From Clostridia bacterium (GTDB lineage: Bacteria > Bacillota > Clostridia > Oscillospirales > CAG-272), in assembly GCA_017536475.1 (NCBI GenBank), contig JAFXHH010000011.1, positions 1-56,608 of the forward strand: a stretch of DNA of 56,608 bases, in the 5' to 3' direction. The notes under the pieces are model-generated. The model was not told the DNA's origin, searched no databases, and was given only the letters and a program-made list of their open reading frames with translations. This document shows, piece by piece, positions 16,343 through 25,271 of the stretch (positions are counted from its first letter, which is position 1; every line of letters starts with the position of its first letter). Both the position numbers and the translations under genes were made by a program.

Positions 16343-16598
16343 ATGCGTTTGGATTTGCCTGACTATACTTCTGCTTCACCGCAGAGATCTGTGCGGGTTG
16401 TGCGGTCTCGGCGGGGTACCAGCCCTTTTGCGCCATCTTGGCGTAGACCTCGTTCTGCATAGCGAGGGTCTCGTTGAACGCCTGCGTGAAGGCGCCGTGC
16501 ACGTTTGGCGTCGAGGACTCGACCGCGCCGTGCATCAAAAGATCACATTCTCCCTTGAGATTGAGGAGCAGATTTTCCATAATTTGCTTTTCGTTCAT
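16341..16598 (-). CDS. CotF-family spore coat protein
   Basis: 85 residues from the ATG at 16598, directly after a perfect AGGAGGT. The Coat-F signature is 'LLMHGAVESSTPNVHGAF' with 'ALNEALMQNE'-type continuation ('AFNETLAMQNEVYAKMAQKGWYP') and a final 'KQKYS'. Half-length coat-F proteins of this sort are normal in Clostridia, where an N-terminal helper is a separate gene, as here. Confidence 0.85.
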   Translation of the reverse strand: MNEKQIMENLLLNLKGECDLLMHGAVESSTPNVHGAFTQAFNETLAMQNEVYAKMAQKGWYPAETAQPAQISAVKQKYSQANPNA

Positions 16599-16615
16599 AG
16601 TTGACCTCCTGTTTT

Positions 16616-16792
16616 TTAGCCGAGCAGAGTGTAGAATCGGCTGAACGCCTGCGAATGACGTGCCGAGATCTCGGATATAAAGTTTTTCAGCTCGGGGTCG
16701 GATACCGCGTTCGCGGACTCGGTACAGCACGCCTTGATCTGCTGCTCGTGGCCGAGTGCGTCGTCGATATAGAGCAATTCTTTCGGTGACAT
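16616..16792 (-). CDS. Small spore coat-associated protein (CotF N-half-like)
   Basis: 58 residues from the ATG at 16792, below the usual ORF cut-off. 'YIDDALGHEQQIKACC' with 'ISARHSQAFSRFYTLL' resembles the ferritin-like helical N-terminal half of CotF-type proteins. It ends 18 bases before the CotF-like gene, sharing one transcript, so the pair probably forms one coat component split into two chains. The ribosome site GAGAGGT lies 9 bases upstream. Confidence 0.75.
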   Translation of the reverse strand: MSPKELLYIDDALGHEQQIKACCTESANAVSDPELKNFISEISARHSQAFSRFYTLLG

Positions 16793-16928
16793 AGTTTTTT
16801 ACCTCTCTTTTTTTGGTTTGCAAGGCTATTTTTGCCTCGGGAAAGGTGATTTATTCGCTCAATCGCGCCAAAAACTTCCGATTATTTTTGAAATCGTTAA
16901 ATACTGTGCGCGCATAGTTAAAAATCGC

Positions 16929-16958
16929 TTGAAACTCGTATGGGTAATATGTTACAAT
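16929..16958 (+). promoter_or_regulatory. Promoter of the large lipoprotein gene
   Basis: TTGAAA at 16929-16934 and TACAAT at 16953-16958, 18 bases apart, 42 bases before the start codon. Confidence 0.65.
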
Positions 16959-17000
16959 AAATAGGGATTATCCAAATCTGTTTTTGGAGGAAAAATCAAT

Positions 17001-20000
17001 ATGAAAAAAGAATTTATAAGATTGCTCACGTTATTGCTTTGCGTAAGCATGCTCGTTTGCTCGTTTGCGGCTTGTAATCCGAACTCGCAGAACGGCGGCG
17101 AGACCACCGCGGGCACTACCGATGGAACGACCGAGGGCAGTGAGCAGACCACGTCCGAGGAGACCACCGAGGAGCCCTTCGTGCTCACAGATGGCGAATA
17201 CGCTCCTCTGATCCAGAACGCTCACGAGCTCAAGAACGGCGTGAACGTCTACTTTACCGACTCGACGCGAAATAAATACGTTGTCAAGAACAAAAATATG
17301 CAGCTTGAATATATGCTCAACGCGGATCAGTCGCAGCTTGTCACCGCGATCAAGAGCGCATCGGGCAAGGCTTACGTTGAGAACACGATGGACGTTTACG
17401 TCAAGACGACCTCGGGCAAGGTCTACTATGCCTCCGACTCGACCACGCAGGCGAGAACCAACGTACTCAAGCTCGGCTACTATTACTACGACGTCCGCAT
17501 ACTCGATCAGAGCTTCTTTAGCGAGTTCGAGACCGTCAGCGAGCACAAGCTTAATCTTGCGGACTACGATTATTGCGCCGATATGAAGGAGCCGAAGGTC
17601 AGAAACGGTGTGCTCAGAAGTGAGGTCACCTCCAATCTCGACACCTGCATCGCGTACACGGTTGACTACAACGCGGCGGACTACAACTACGTTGCGGTCA
17701 CGCTCAAGGTATCGGGCACTATCTCCTATGCAAATCTTTATATGCTTGTTGGCGGAAAAACCGCGCTCGACGAGAAGCACAAGCTTTCGTTCGACCTCCT
17801 TTCCGACGGCGAGACCCACACCTACTACATTCCTATGAGCACGATGCCCGACTACACGGGCAAGGTCACTCAGATCCGTCTCGACCTTTACGGTCAGCCC
17901 GGCGACGAGTTTGAGATAAGCGAGATCAAGGCGGTCAACGCAAAGGTTGCCGAGGGTGCTCCCGCGCTCTATCTCGACCGAAATCTTAACGTATATTCCG
18001 ACAAGCTCCACCAGACTCTGCACTTCGTTGCAGGCGAGAAGGTCACGGATATTGCCGAGCTCGGTATGATCACCGATATCGCGGCGGATACCGTTGATAA
18101 GCTGATAGTCAAGGACAAGAACGGCACGCACGACAGTCTCGACGGAGTCGATTGGGCAAGCGCCGAGTATATCGGATTTGATATCAAGGACGTTGGTATC
18201 TTCGGCTACATTATGCCCGTCCACGCGGCAAGCGGAAGTATAACGGTAACGCTTGAGGGCGGTAACTACCGCATCGTGCAGTCAAGCACCCCTGAAAATA
18301 ACACGATCAATCCTCCCGTCAACGACAAGAGCAACGACTTCTATATGGGTCAGCGCCTCTACACCGACGAGAGCCACGATTTCGCTGCGTTCTTGAACGA
18401 GGCAGAGTGCGAAAGACACCCTCTGACGGGCGAAAATATCGTCGTTGACACCGAGAACTCCAACAACGGAGCGTTTGCAGGCTACGACGCTCTGCGCGGC
18501 TACTACCGCTTCACGCTCGACGGAACGGTCTCCTTTAACTATTCTTATTTCGGGCACCAGAACGAGCATTTCAACGTCCGCTTCACCATCAAGGGCGATA
18601 AGCTCGACCGTAAAATGTATATAAACACCTTCGCGGACTCGACCAACATCGAGGGCGGCGCGGTGCTCTCCGAGAAGGATCTGCTCCTGCCGATTCCGAT
18701 CGAGGTCAGCAAGAACTTTATTCACGAAAAGGAAGAGCCGCTTTACGACCGCGGCGACAAGGCGTTCAGCGAGACCTTTATTCCCGTCACCGTCAAGGCA
18801 GACGAGGAGCTGACGCTCAATATCCTCAATCTCTATCAGAATTGGGGTAAGTTCCCGCTTAAGCAGGTGTCCTCGATCCAGGCAAATATGCCTTACTACC
18901 ATCTCTCGACGGGTGTTACCGAGTCCAACTGTATCTGTCCCTACTTCGTCCACGGCAGAGACCTTCAGATCCTGCCCGACCACAGAGCCGCAAGCGGCAT
19001 TATGTGGAGTGACGTAGATCATCACCCCAACGGCAATCAGCCGCAGTTCACAAACGGCGGTTACCACTATCTGCTTCGCTATACCGATGCAAACGGAAAG
19101 GTCTGCGCGGCTGAAACTCTTTCGTCGACCGTGCTCTCCGCAGGTCCCACCTATGCCGAGGTCGAGATGAAGTATCTCTCGGACGACGGCAAGATCAAGG
19201 CAACCTACACTCACATGGAGATGCCCCAGACCGACGAGAACAGAACCTACTACACCATGAAGCTCGAGGTCCTCGAGGACGTAAGCTTTACTAATTTCGC
19301 AACCGATTTTTCGTTCTACAGAATGGTCGGATTTGGCGAGTACAGTAAGGTCGGATATCTTGACGAGCAGGGAAATGCGGCGGTCAAGAACGCGAACACG
19401 AGAGCAAGAGCAGAGGTAACGAAGCTCGGCAGCAACTGCCCCTACTTCTCCTACTACGGACTTATCAAGGGTGACACGAACGACTACGTTAACCTTGCTT
19501 GTCTTGTCTACAATTCGAGCATTACCATTGGCGGCGCGGCTTCTGACGCAGGCTTTGTAGTCAGCGACGTCGACAATTCGCTCTCGCTTTCGCTTGATCT
19601 TGAAGCAGTCACGCTCAAGGCAGGCGACGTCATCGAGATCAATATGATCCTTCTGCCTTGGGGCTCGCCCAAGTGCACCGACGACACGAACGTTCAGAAC
19701 GTTCGCAACGACAGCTTGCTCGATCCCCTCACCGTTACCGCAGGCAACGGAGCAGAGGTCATCGAGAGCGTATATCTGCCCAAGGTGCTTGCGACCGACG
19801 GCAAGAGCGCTGAATTCACTCTTTCGGGCGGTGAAAACAACGTTGCAGTCAGAGTCTACGGATTCAACAAGCTCACCGCACCCAAGATCTATGAAAAAGT
19901 GAACGGGGAATGGGTCGAATACGTCGTCAGCTCCTCCAAATCTCCCGACGAGTACGGAAACTATGAGTATTATGACGGCTATGCGGTCACTTACGATGGC

Positions 20001-20693
20001 GACGGTACGTACTCCTACTCCTTCGTCGTTGATATGACGGGAGAGGCCGAGCGCACCTTCCGCATCGTTGCCGACGAGGACTTCGAGGGCTGGCCCGAGA
20101 AGGAAGAGGTGATCGAGCAGTCGCGCTACGATCTGACTCTTGACGCGAATACTCTCATGACAAACGCGTCCAATCCCAACAGCAGTATCGGTGAGGTAGT
20201 TCTCTCCGATGACGAAAGCTATACCAGATTCTTCGGCAACGGTCTTGGCGAGACCTACGCGCATTTCGCGCTCAGTGGCGTGACGGGACAGTATATGGTG
20301 GTCAAATACCGCCTGCCCGAGAGTAATCCCGAGTCTGCGGGACATTTCGGCGTGTTTACCAGCACGGTGGATCAGGGTGCAACGGGAATCGGCGACTTTA
20401 TGGTAACCGATGCCGTTGTCAAAGACGGAGAGTGGCAGGTCATGGTCATCGACCTTGCGGCATTTAATCTTTCGACCTTCGCGCCCGCCACTAACGGCAA
20501 CTATTCGATAAAGTTTATCAGATTTGATATGTTCAATCAGACCACGGCGCTGACCTCGTATATCGATATCGAGTATATCGCGTTCTGCGACGAGCTTGCC
20601 GACGCGATCGCTTCTAACAGCGACCGTGAGTCGATTACCTTCGTCAACAGCGCCAGCGGTAGCGAGGAGATACCCACGGCTGTGGCAGAGTGA
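17001..20693 (+). CDS. Large secreted lipoprotein of unknown function
   Basis: 1230 residues. Signal peptide with a lipobox ending F-A-A-C (C25), then a Thr/Glu/Gly-rich linker to about residue 55, so the protein is anchored to the outer face of the membrane. The rest is beta-rich: a jelly-roll-like carbohydrate-binding stretch near 190-310 ('YYIPMSTMPDYTGKVTQIRL' style), a long unrecognised middle region containing 'HDHHPNGNQPQF'-like His/Asn patches (320-1000), and a second beta-sandwich at 1080-1215. It has no recognised catalytic motif. GGAGG lies 10 bases upstream. The next gene is a GH43 enzyme behind its own promoter, so a role in polysaccharide capture is plausible but unproven. Confidence 0.75.
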   Translation: MKKEFIRLLTLLLCVSMLVCSFAACNPNSQNGGETTAGTTDGTTEGSEQTTSEETTEEPFVLTDGEYAPLIQNAHELKNGVNVYFTDSTRNKYVVKNKNMQLEYMLNADQSQLVTAIKSASGKAYVENTMDVYVKTTSGKVYYASDSTTQARTNVLKLGYYYYDVRILDQSFFSEFETVSEHKLNLADYDYCADMKEPKVRNGVLRSEVTSNLDTCIAYTVDYNAADYNYVAVTLKVSGTISYANLYMLVGGKTALDEKHKLSFDLLSDGETHTYYIPMSTMPDYTGKVTQIRLDLYGQPGDEFEISEIKAVNAKVAEGAPALYLDRNLNVYSDKLHQTLHFVAGEKVTDIAELGMITDIAADTVDKLIVKDKNGTHDSLDGVDWASAEYIGFDIKDVGIFGYIMPVHAASGSITVTLEGGNYRIVQSSTPENNTINPPVNDKSNDFYMGQRLYTDESHDFAAFLNEAECERHPLTGENIVVDTENSNNGAFAGYDALRGYYRFTLDGTVSFNYSYFGHQNEHFNVRFTIKGDKLDRKMYINTFADSTNIEGGAVLSEKDLLLPIPIEVSKNFIHEKEEPLYDRGDKAFSETFIPVTVKADEELTLNILNLYQNWGKFPLKQVSSIQANMPYYHLSTGVTESNCICPYFVHGRDLQILPDHRAASGIMWSDVDHHPNGNQPQFTNGGYHYLLRYTDANGKVCAAETLSSTVLSAGPTYAEVEMKYLSDDGKIKATYTHMEMPQTDENRTYYTMKLEVLEDVSFTNFATDFSFYRMVGFGEYSKVGYLDEQGNAAVKNANTRARAEVTKLGSNCPYFSYYGLIKGDTNDYVNLACLVYNSSITIGGAASDAGFVVSDVDNSLSLSLDLEAVTLKAGDVIEINMILLPWGSPKCTDDTNVQNVRNDSLLDPLTVTAGNGAEVIESVYLPKVLATDGKSAEFTLSGGENNVAVRVYGFNKLTAPKIYEKVNGEWVEYVVSSSKSPDEYGNYEYYDGYAVTYDGDGTYSYSFVVDMTGEAERTFRIVADEDFEGWPEKEEVIEQSRYDLTLDANTLMTNASNPNSSIGEVVLSDDESYTRFFGNGLGETYAHFALSGVTGQYMVVKYRLPESNPESAGHFGVFTSTVDQGATGIGDFMVTDAVVKDGEWQVMVIDLAAFNLSTFAPATNGNYSIKFIRFDMFNQTTALTSYIDIEYIAFCDELADAIASNSDRESITFVNSASGSEEIPTAVAE

Positions 20694-20713
20694 TCTTAAT
20701 TAACTGAATAACC

Positions 20714-20757
20714 AAGGGCTTGAGCGACTCGTTTTTCGAGAACGCTCAAGCCCTTTT
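20714..20757 (+). terminator. Terminator of the large lipoprotein gene
   Basis: AAGGGCTTGAGCG and its complement enclose a second small hairpin (ACTCG/CGAGA) and end in TTTT. Confidence 0.88.
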
Positions 20758-20761
20758 ATTC

Positions 20762-20790
20762 TTGACAAGCAAAGAAAAATGAATTATAAT
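20762..20790 (+). promoter_or_regulatory. Consensus promoter of the GH43 gene
   Basis: TTGACA at 20762-20767 and TATAAT at 20785-20790, spacer 17. It follows the preceding terminator by 4 bases. Confidence 0.85.
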
Positions 20791-20824
20791 ATGAGTGACA
20801 GTAAAAAACGGAGGTTTTCTGATT

Positions 20825-21889
20825 ATGAGCAATCGCTACGATTCGTTCCGTCCCGGTCAGGTCTGGCTTGACACCGAAGGAAAGCGCATACATGCCCACG
20901 GCGGCTCTCTTATGTATCTCGACGGCTGCTATTATTGGTACGGCGAGAACAAGGAATTTACAGACGAGGCAAAGGGAATATGGCATTGGGGCGTGCGCTG
21001 CTACAGGTCAACTGACCTCTATAACTGGGAGGATCTTGGGCTGATCATTCCGCCCAACACCGAGGATCCGCGCTCGCCCCTCCACCCCACGTCGCTTATG
21101 GACAGACCTCATATCATATACAACAAAAGGACAAAGAAGTTCGTGTGTTGGCTCAAGATCATGGACTACGACGGTACGCAGAGCGAGACCGTTCTGACTG
21201 CCGACGCGCTGACGGGACCCTATACTATTGTTCGCGAAAAGCTCTATCCTCTGGGTATGAGCGCAGGGGATTTTGATCTCGTCGTCGCGCCCGACGGTAA
21301 GGCTTATTACTACTTCGAGAGGGTTCATTCCGAAACTATCTGCGCCGATCTGACCGACGATTACACCGACGTCACGGGCTTTTATTCCACCCATTTTCCA
21401 CGTCCTTATCCGCCATTCGTCAGAGAGGCGACCGCACATTTTCAGCGCGGCGGCAAGCATTATCTCGTCACCTCGGGAACGACGAGCTATCTGCCCAATC
21501 CCTCCGAGGTAGCGGTCGCGGACACCTGGCACGGACCATTTAGAGTGTTGGGAGATCCCCACCCGAGCGACTGTAGCCGAACATCGTTCCACAGTCAGAT
21601 CTCTAGCGTTTTCAAAGTGCCCTTCAAGAAGGATCTCTACATCGCCTGCGCTGACCGTTGGCTGCCGCACCGTATGGACCTGCCCTACGAGCTCTACGCC
21701 AAGGCGTACGAGGACGCTTTCCGTTCCGATGCGACCGACGAGGAGCGCGCCGAGGCGACCCGTATCATGTCGACCGTCGAGCAGCGTGATATCAAAAACG
21801 CCGACTACGTCTGGTTGCCCTTCCGCTTTGACGGTGAGCAACCCTATATCGAATGGCTCGACGAGTGGAGAGTTGAGGATTTTGAGTGA
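20825..21889 (+). CDS. Glycoside hydrolase family 43 enzyme
   Basis: 354 residues from the ATG at 20825 (GGAGG 10 bases upstream). Five-bladed propeller motifs: 'VWLDTEGKRIHAHGG' near the N-terminus with the catalytic base Asp, 'YYWYGENKEF', 'DRPHIIYN', 'GDFDLVVAPDGKAYYYF' with the pKa-modulating Asp, and 'VREATAHFQRGGKHYLVTSG' with the general-acid Glu. This order matches the GH43 subgroup of exo-beta-galactanase and related enzymes (subfamilies 24/34). No signal peptide, so it acts in the cytoplasm on imported oligosaccharides. Ended by a strong bidirectional hairpin. Confidence 0.85.
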   Translation: MSNRYDSFRPGQVWLDTEGKRIHAHGGSLMYLDGCYYWYGENKEFTDEAKGIWHWGVRCYRSTDLYNWEDLGLIIPPNTEDPRSPLHPTSLMDRPHIIYNKRTKKFVCWLKIMDYDGTQSETVLTADALTGPYTIVREKLYPLGMSAGDFDLVVAPDGKAYYYFERVHSETICADLTDDYTDVTGFYSTHFPRPYPPFVREATAHFQRGGKHYLVTSGTTSYLPNPSEVAVADTWHGPFRVLGDPHPSDCSRTSFHSQISSVFKVPFKKDLYIACADRWLPHRMDLPYELYAKAYEDAFRSDATDEERAEATRIMSTVEQRDIKNADYVWLPFRFDGEQPYIEWLDEWRVEDFE

Positions 21890-21925
21890 TTTTTGTTGGA
21901 GCGAGATCAAAGCGTGAAAAAGATA

Positions 21926-21959
21926 AAAGCTCTCCCCCATGGGTGTGGGGGAGAGCTTT
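21926..21959. terminator. Bidirectional terminator
   Basis: AAAGCTCTCCCCCA and its perfect complement around TGGGTG, serving the GH43 gene on the plus strand and the membrane-protein gene on the minus strand. Confidence 0.88.
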
Positions 21960-21972
21960 CTGATATCAAGCC

Positions 21973-22851
21973 TTAGGAAGCAAGCAAAAGTATCATTGTT
22001 GCTATAAAGGTCACAAGCTCAACGGCGCAAAGGATAGCGGTTATTCTGAGTCCTCTGCGGTAGGGCTGCTTCGATCTGAACGAGAGCACCAGACAAACTA
22101 TCATCGCTGCTAAGGGGATTGCTCCGAAGAACAGCGAGAGGATCACTGCCGAGAGGCCGATGATAAGCTCGTTGCCGTCGTAATCGGGATAGAAGTTGAC
22201 GTCTTCTTCAAATATTGCCCCGTCGATCTTCCACAAGGTTACGTGCTCTCCGACAGGCTCGGAAAGGTGGTCGTAATAGTAGTAATTTCCTTCGTTATCG
22301 CAAAGGATATCGCCAGAATATACCGAAAAGTATCCGTCGGCACTGATGGTGTGGACCGGGGAGTAATTTTCGTAGTAATATACCTCGTACGGCTTGACTT
22401 TTACGGGGTTTTTGAAGATGTCGGCACGCTTGAGGTGAATCTCCTCATAATTTTCATGATCATAGAAGATATATTGTGCGCCGCCCTCGGCTAAAAACGC
22501 CTCGTAGTCGTCGATATAGTTGACGTTGATGTAGTAGTCTTCGAGATATCCGCCCTTCTCGAAGGAAATACTGATGTGCATATAGACGTCCTCGCTGGCG
22601 TATGCCGTGATCGAGGAGATCTCTGCTTTCTGCTCGTCGGTCAGAGCAAACTCGGAGTCGGAAATAAAAGTTTGGTCAGAGTTGCCGCTGATCGATTCGG
22701 GGAAATAAACGTAATCGTTTCCGTTGTAGGTCACGCTGTTGTAATCCTCGCTGATAACGACCTTGCCGCTGTCAGCCGACGGAACTATTATCAAAAGAGA
22801 AGAGATAAGTGCAAGAGCCAATACGAACAATAAAATTTTTCTTGTTTTCAT
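21973..22851 (-). CDS. Membrane protein with large extracytoplasmic domain, ABC operon member
   Basis: 292 residues. One N-terminal helix or signal anchor (residues 7-26), a Tyr-rich extracytoplasmic region of about 200 residues ('YNSVTYNGNDYVYFP', 'EVYYYENYSPVH'), then two C-terminal membrane helices (near 235-258 and 268-290) joined by a short cytoplasmic loop. No known family recognised. Start has AAGGAGGT. It is the last gene of the GntR/ABC operon, 14 bases after the permease, so it is probably an accessory subunit. Confidence 0.7.
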   Translation of the reverse strand: MKTRKILLFVLALALISSLLIIVPSADSGKVVISEDYNSVTYNGNDYVYFPESISGNSDQTFISDSEFALTDEQKAEISSITAYASEDVYMHISISFEKGGYLEDYYINVNYIDDYEAFLAEGGAQYIFYDHENYEEIHLKRADIFKNPVKVKPYEVYYYENYSPVHTISADGYFSVYSGDILCDNEGNYYYYDHLSEPVGEHVTLWKIDGAIFEEDVNFYPDYDGNELIIGLSAVILSLFFGAIPLAAMIVCLVLSFRSKQPYRRGLRITAILCAVELVTFIATMILLLAS

Positions 22852-22865
22852 TACATTCTACCTCC

Positions 22866-23696
22866 TTAAGCCAGATTGAGCTTCTTATCGAGCAGATAGT
22901 ACTCAAGAAGATATAGGGCAACGCAGAGCGCCGCGGCGAAGGCTAGGATGACGAGCAGTATCAGGGAGACGGCTCCCATCATCGCGGACTCAGGAAGATT
23001 CGAAAACGTGCCGCCGATGAACATCAAGCCGAAAATATACGTCAACTGGACGACGAATGATACGGCGGAATATGCTCCGTAGTATATACCTATCGCAGCT
23101 ATCACCTTGGCTTTTTTCACGATGATCGAAGCCAGAGTTATACATATATACAGCAGAAGTATAGACGAAAGACCTATAAAGATGGCGATCAGCAGTATTT
23201 CCAAGATGTATATGATCGCGTAAATGCCCAAGGACTTTGTCGCCTCTCCGAAGAACCAGCCGATCGCCTGCCAAAACTCCGAATTGAAGAAATCGGGCGT
23301 GCCGATCGCGAATATCATAATTACGTCGACGATGAGCACGAGGATAGTCGCAAGGGAAGCGGCAGCCGTTATGATAAGCTTGGAATTGAGCAGCTGTGAG
23401 CGTTTGACGGGGAGAGTGAAGGTCAGATATCCCTCGTCGGTAAAGAAGTTTTTGTAAAAGCGCACGAATATCAGTATTTCGGTGACGATCAAGAATGCAG
23501 ACAGACCGATAACCGTTGCTACGATTCCGAGCACTGCCACGAGGATAATAATTACGTTAGGGTCGGTGTCCTCAAAGTTCATAAGCGCGTACAGGCACGT
23601 GCCGCCGACGAGCGAAAGACCGATCGATGAGACCGCTAATATCCACCAATATTTAAATATTGCACGCAGATCGTATTTAAGTAATTTTTTAAGCAT
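22866..23696 (-). CDS. ABC-2-type transporter permease
   Basis: 276 residues with six hydrophobic segments (about 20-40, 48-75, 103-127, 145-178, 188-215 and 233-265), the ABC-2 or YtrC/D-like layout without a periplasmic domain. It overlaps the ATPase gene by 8 bases. Exporters of this build work with a GntR regulator and often confer resistance to membrane-active peptides or adjust envelope homeostasis; the substrate here is unknown. Confidence 0.75.
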   Translation of the reverse strand: MLKKLLKYDLRAIFKYWWILAVSSIGLSLVGGTCLYALMNFEDTDPNVIIILVAVLGIVATVIGLSAFLIVTEILIFVRFYKNFFTDEGYLTFTLPVKRSQLLNSKLIITAAASLATILVLIVDVIMIFAIGTPDFFNSEFWQAIGWFFGEATKSLGIYAIIYILEILLIAIFIGLSSILLLYICITLASIIVKKAKVIAAIGIYYGAYSAVSFVVQLTYIFGLMFIGGTFSNLPESAMMGAVSLILLVILAFAAALCVALYLLEYYLLDKKLNLA

Positions 23697-24393
23697 TTCT
23701 GAACACCTCCCTGAAAAGCTGGTCGAGGGACTTGCCCGTGTTTATTCTCGTTTCCTCCGCCGAGCCCGATGCGACGATGCGGCCGCCGTAGGCGAGGAAG
23801 ACGAAGTCGTCGAGCACCTGCTCAACGTCGGTTATTAAGTGAGTGGTGATTATAATGGTCGCCTCGCTATCGTAGTTGTTGACTATCGTGCTGAGAATAT
23901 ACTCTCTCGCCGCAGGGTCAACACCCGCAATCGGCTCGTCGAGCAGATACAGTCTTGCCTTGCGCGACATTACGAGCACGAGCTGGACTTTTTCTTTCGT
24001 GCCCTTGGAGAGCGTTTTGAGTCTTGCATTCGGGTCTATGCCAAGATCGGCGAGAAGTCTGTATGCGCGCTCCTCGTCAAAGTCGGCGTAAAATTCCTTG
24101 AAATATTCTATCAATTCGTTGACCGACATCGATCCGTTGAAATAGGGCCTTTCGGGAAGATAGGATATCATCGCCTTGGTCTGCTCGCCGACGGGGATGC
24201 CGCAAACCGAGATCTCTCCCTCGTTTGGCTGCAAAAGTCCCGCGATGAGCTTTATAAGAGTGCTTTTTCCGCATCCGTTAGGACCGAGAAGTCCGATTAT
24301 TTTGCCCTCGGGGATGCGGATATTGAAGTTGTTGAGGACAAAGTTGCCTTTTTTGTAGGCCTTTTTCAGATTTTTACATTCAAGGACGTTCAT
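23689..24393 (-). CDS. ABC transporter ATP-binding protein
   Basis: 234 residues. Walker A is GPNGCGKST (38-46), the signature is 'LSKGTKEKVQL' (near 134-144), and Walker B is 'LYLLDEPIAGVD' (near 157-168), followed by the H-loop 'IITTH'. The signature reads L-S-K-G rather than L-S-G-G, which is common in exporters of this group. Partner of the permease encoded downstream, with an overlap of 14 bases with the GntR gene, giving one operon. Confidence 0.92.
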   Translation of the reverse strand: MNVLECKNLKKAYKKGNFVLNNFNIRIPEGKIIGLLGPNGCGKSTLIKLIAGLLQPNEGEISVCGIPVGEQTKAMISYLPERPYFNGSMSVNELIEYFKEFYADFDEERAYRLLADLGIDPNARLKTLSKGTKEKVQLVLVMSRKARLYLLDEPIAGVDPAAREYILSTIVNNYDSEATIIITTHLITDVEQVLDDFVFLAYGGRIVASGSAEETRINTGKSLDQLFREVFRNA

Positions 24394-24748
24394 TGATCTC
24401 CTCCTCTATCATTGATAAAAGTTCTTTTGTCGGGATCGACATTTCTTTTGCGCTTGCGACGAAATCGCGCACAAGTGTTTTTGCTTGCTCACGTTGACAG
24501 CGCTCTATAACGGCGCGGTCCTCGGTTACGAATTTCCCGAGAGTGCCGCGCACCTCGAGCAAGCCCTCGTCCTCAAGCTCGGCGAGCGCGCGCTGGACGG
24601 TATTGGGGTTGACCGCGGTCTCTGCTGCGAGCTGGCGAACGCTTGGGATCTGTTCTCCCGCGCTATATTCGGAAGAAATGATCTTTTTTCGCAGTCGCTC
24701 GGCAAGCTGTACGTACACGGGGCGGTCTGAAGCAAAGCTCCATGCCAT
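24380..24748 (-). CDS. GntR-family regulator (YtrA subfamily)
   Basis: 122 residues. The winged-helix motif is 'SVRQLAAETAVNPNTVQRALAELEDEGLLEVRGTLGKFV' in two halves, at residues 35-75; the C-terminal part is the short dimerisation helix pair of the YtrA subgroup, not a ligand-binding FadR or UTRA domain. It leads the ABC operon and is likely its repressor. A perfect palindrome just upstream is a good operator. Confidence 0.9.
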   Translation of the reverse strand: MAWSFASDRPVYVQLAERLRKKIISSEYSAGEQIPSVRQLAAETAVNPNTVQRALAELEDEGLLEVRGTLGKFVTEDRAVIERCQREQAKTLVRDFVASAKEMSIPTKELLSMIEEEINERP

Positions 24749-24777
24749 ATTTTTCTCCCTCCTTTTCGGCTTGTTGT

Positions 24778-24797
24778 TGTATTACTGTGTTAATACA
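24778..24797. promoter_or_regulatory. Likely operator of the GntR/ABC operon
   Basis: TGTATTA-N6-TAATACA is a perfect dyad 30 bases upstream of the regulator's start codon, the arrangement bound by YtrA-type GntR repressors. It overlaps the region where the promoter -10 would lie, so binding would block initiation. Confidence 0.7.
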
Positions 24798-24869
24798 ATA
24801 ATACACTCGCTTTGAGAATTTGTCAATAGGTTTTGGAAAAATTTTTCAAAAAAATTTGTTTAGGGGGAT

Positions 24870-25068
24870 TTTGCGGAGTAAAACGGGGGCTGAGTTTCGC
24901 TTGCGAAACAGTGAACCCATACACTCGCTTCGCTCGGTGGCAGATTCGACCAAAGCCGCTTGCGGTAGAAAATGTGCCGGAAGTTGCTTCGCGAAGCGAA
25001 GCGGGGGTCAGAACCTTTTTTTCGCCTGCGGCGAAAAGGCGAATTCAACCAAAGCCGCTTGCGGTAGC
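24870..25068. repeat. Decayed direct repeats next to tRNA-Leu
   Basis: The 24798-25068 gap has no gene. It contains two copies of TTC(G/A)ACCAAAGCCGCTTGCG, at 24945 and 25044, and a broken copy of the tRNA 3' end (GTGCCGGAAG...GCGGGGGTCAGAACC, 24974-25016) into which a small hairpin has been inserted. Confidence 0.7.
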
Positions 25069-25108
25069 AGAAAAGGAGAGCTGTGACGAGTCACAGCTCT
25101 CCTTTTCT
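25069..25108 (-). terminator. Terminator of tRNA-Leu
   Basis: AGAAAAGGAGAGCTGTGA with a perfect 18-base complement and a CGAG loop, directly after the CCA end of the minus-strand tRNA. Confidence 0.9.
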
Positions 25109-25194
25109 GGTGCCGGAAGCGGGGGTCGAACCCGCACGGTATCGCTACCACTGGATTTTGAGTCCAGCACGTCTGCCAATTCCATCATTCCGGC
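25108..25194 (-). tRNA. tRNA-Leu (anticodon CAA), CCA encoded
   Basis: 87 bases. Acceptor stem GCCGGAA/TTCCGGC, D-arm 'TGGCAGACG', anticodon stem CTGGA/TCCAG with loop CTCAAAA (anticodon CAA, reads UUG), a long variable arm as in type II tRNAs, T-arm GCGGGTTCGACCCCCGC, discriminator A and a genomic CCA. Found as a plain single-copy tRNA gene. Confidence 0.95.
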
Positions 25195-25205
25195 GTAACA
25201 AAAGT

Positions 25206-25234
25206 ATTATACTACAAAACGATGAAATAGTCAA
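25206..25234 (-). promoter_or_regulatory. Promoter of tRNA-Leu
   Basis: On the minus strand TTGACT (25234-25229) and TATAAT (25211-25206) with a 17-base spacer; the tRNA starts 12 bases after the -10 box. Confidence 0.85.
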
Positions 25235-25271
25235 GACTTTTTCTCAAAAATGCCTATAAAAATTTTGCTTT

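Noticed and set aside
17031..20345. Long minus-strand reading frames opposite the large lipoprotein (397 and 687 residues)
   Set aside because: They mirror the codon bias of the plus-strand gene, have no ribosome sites and match no family.
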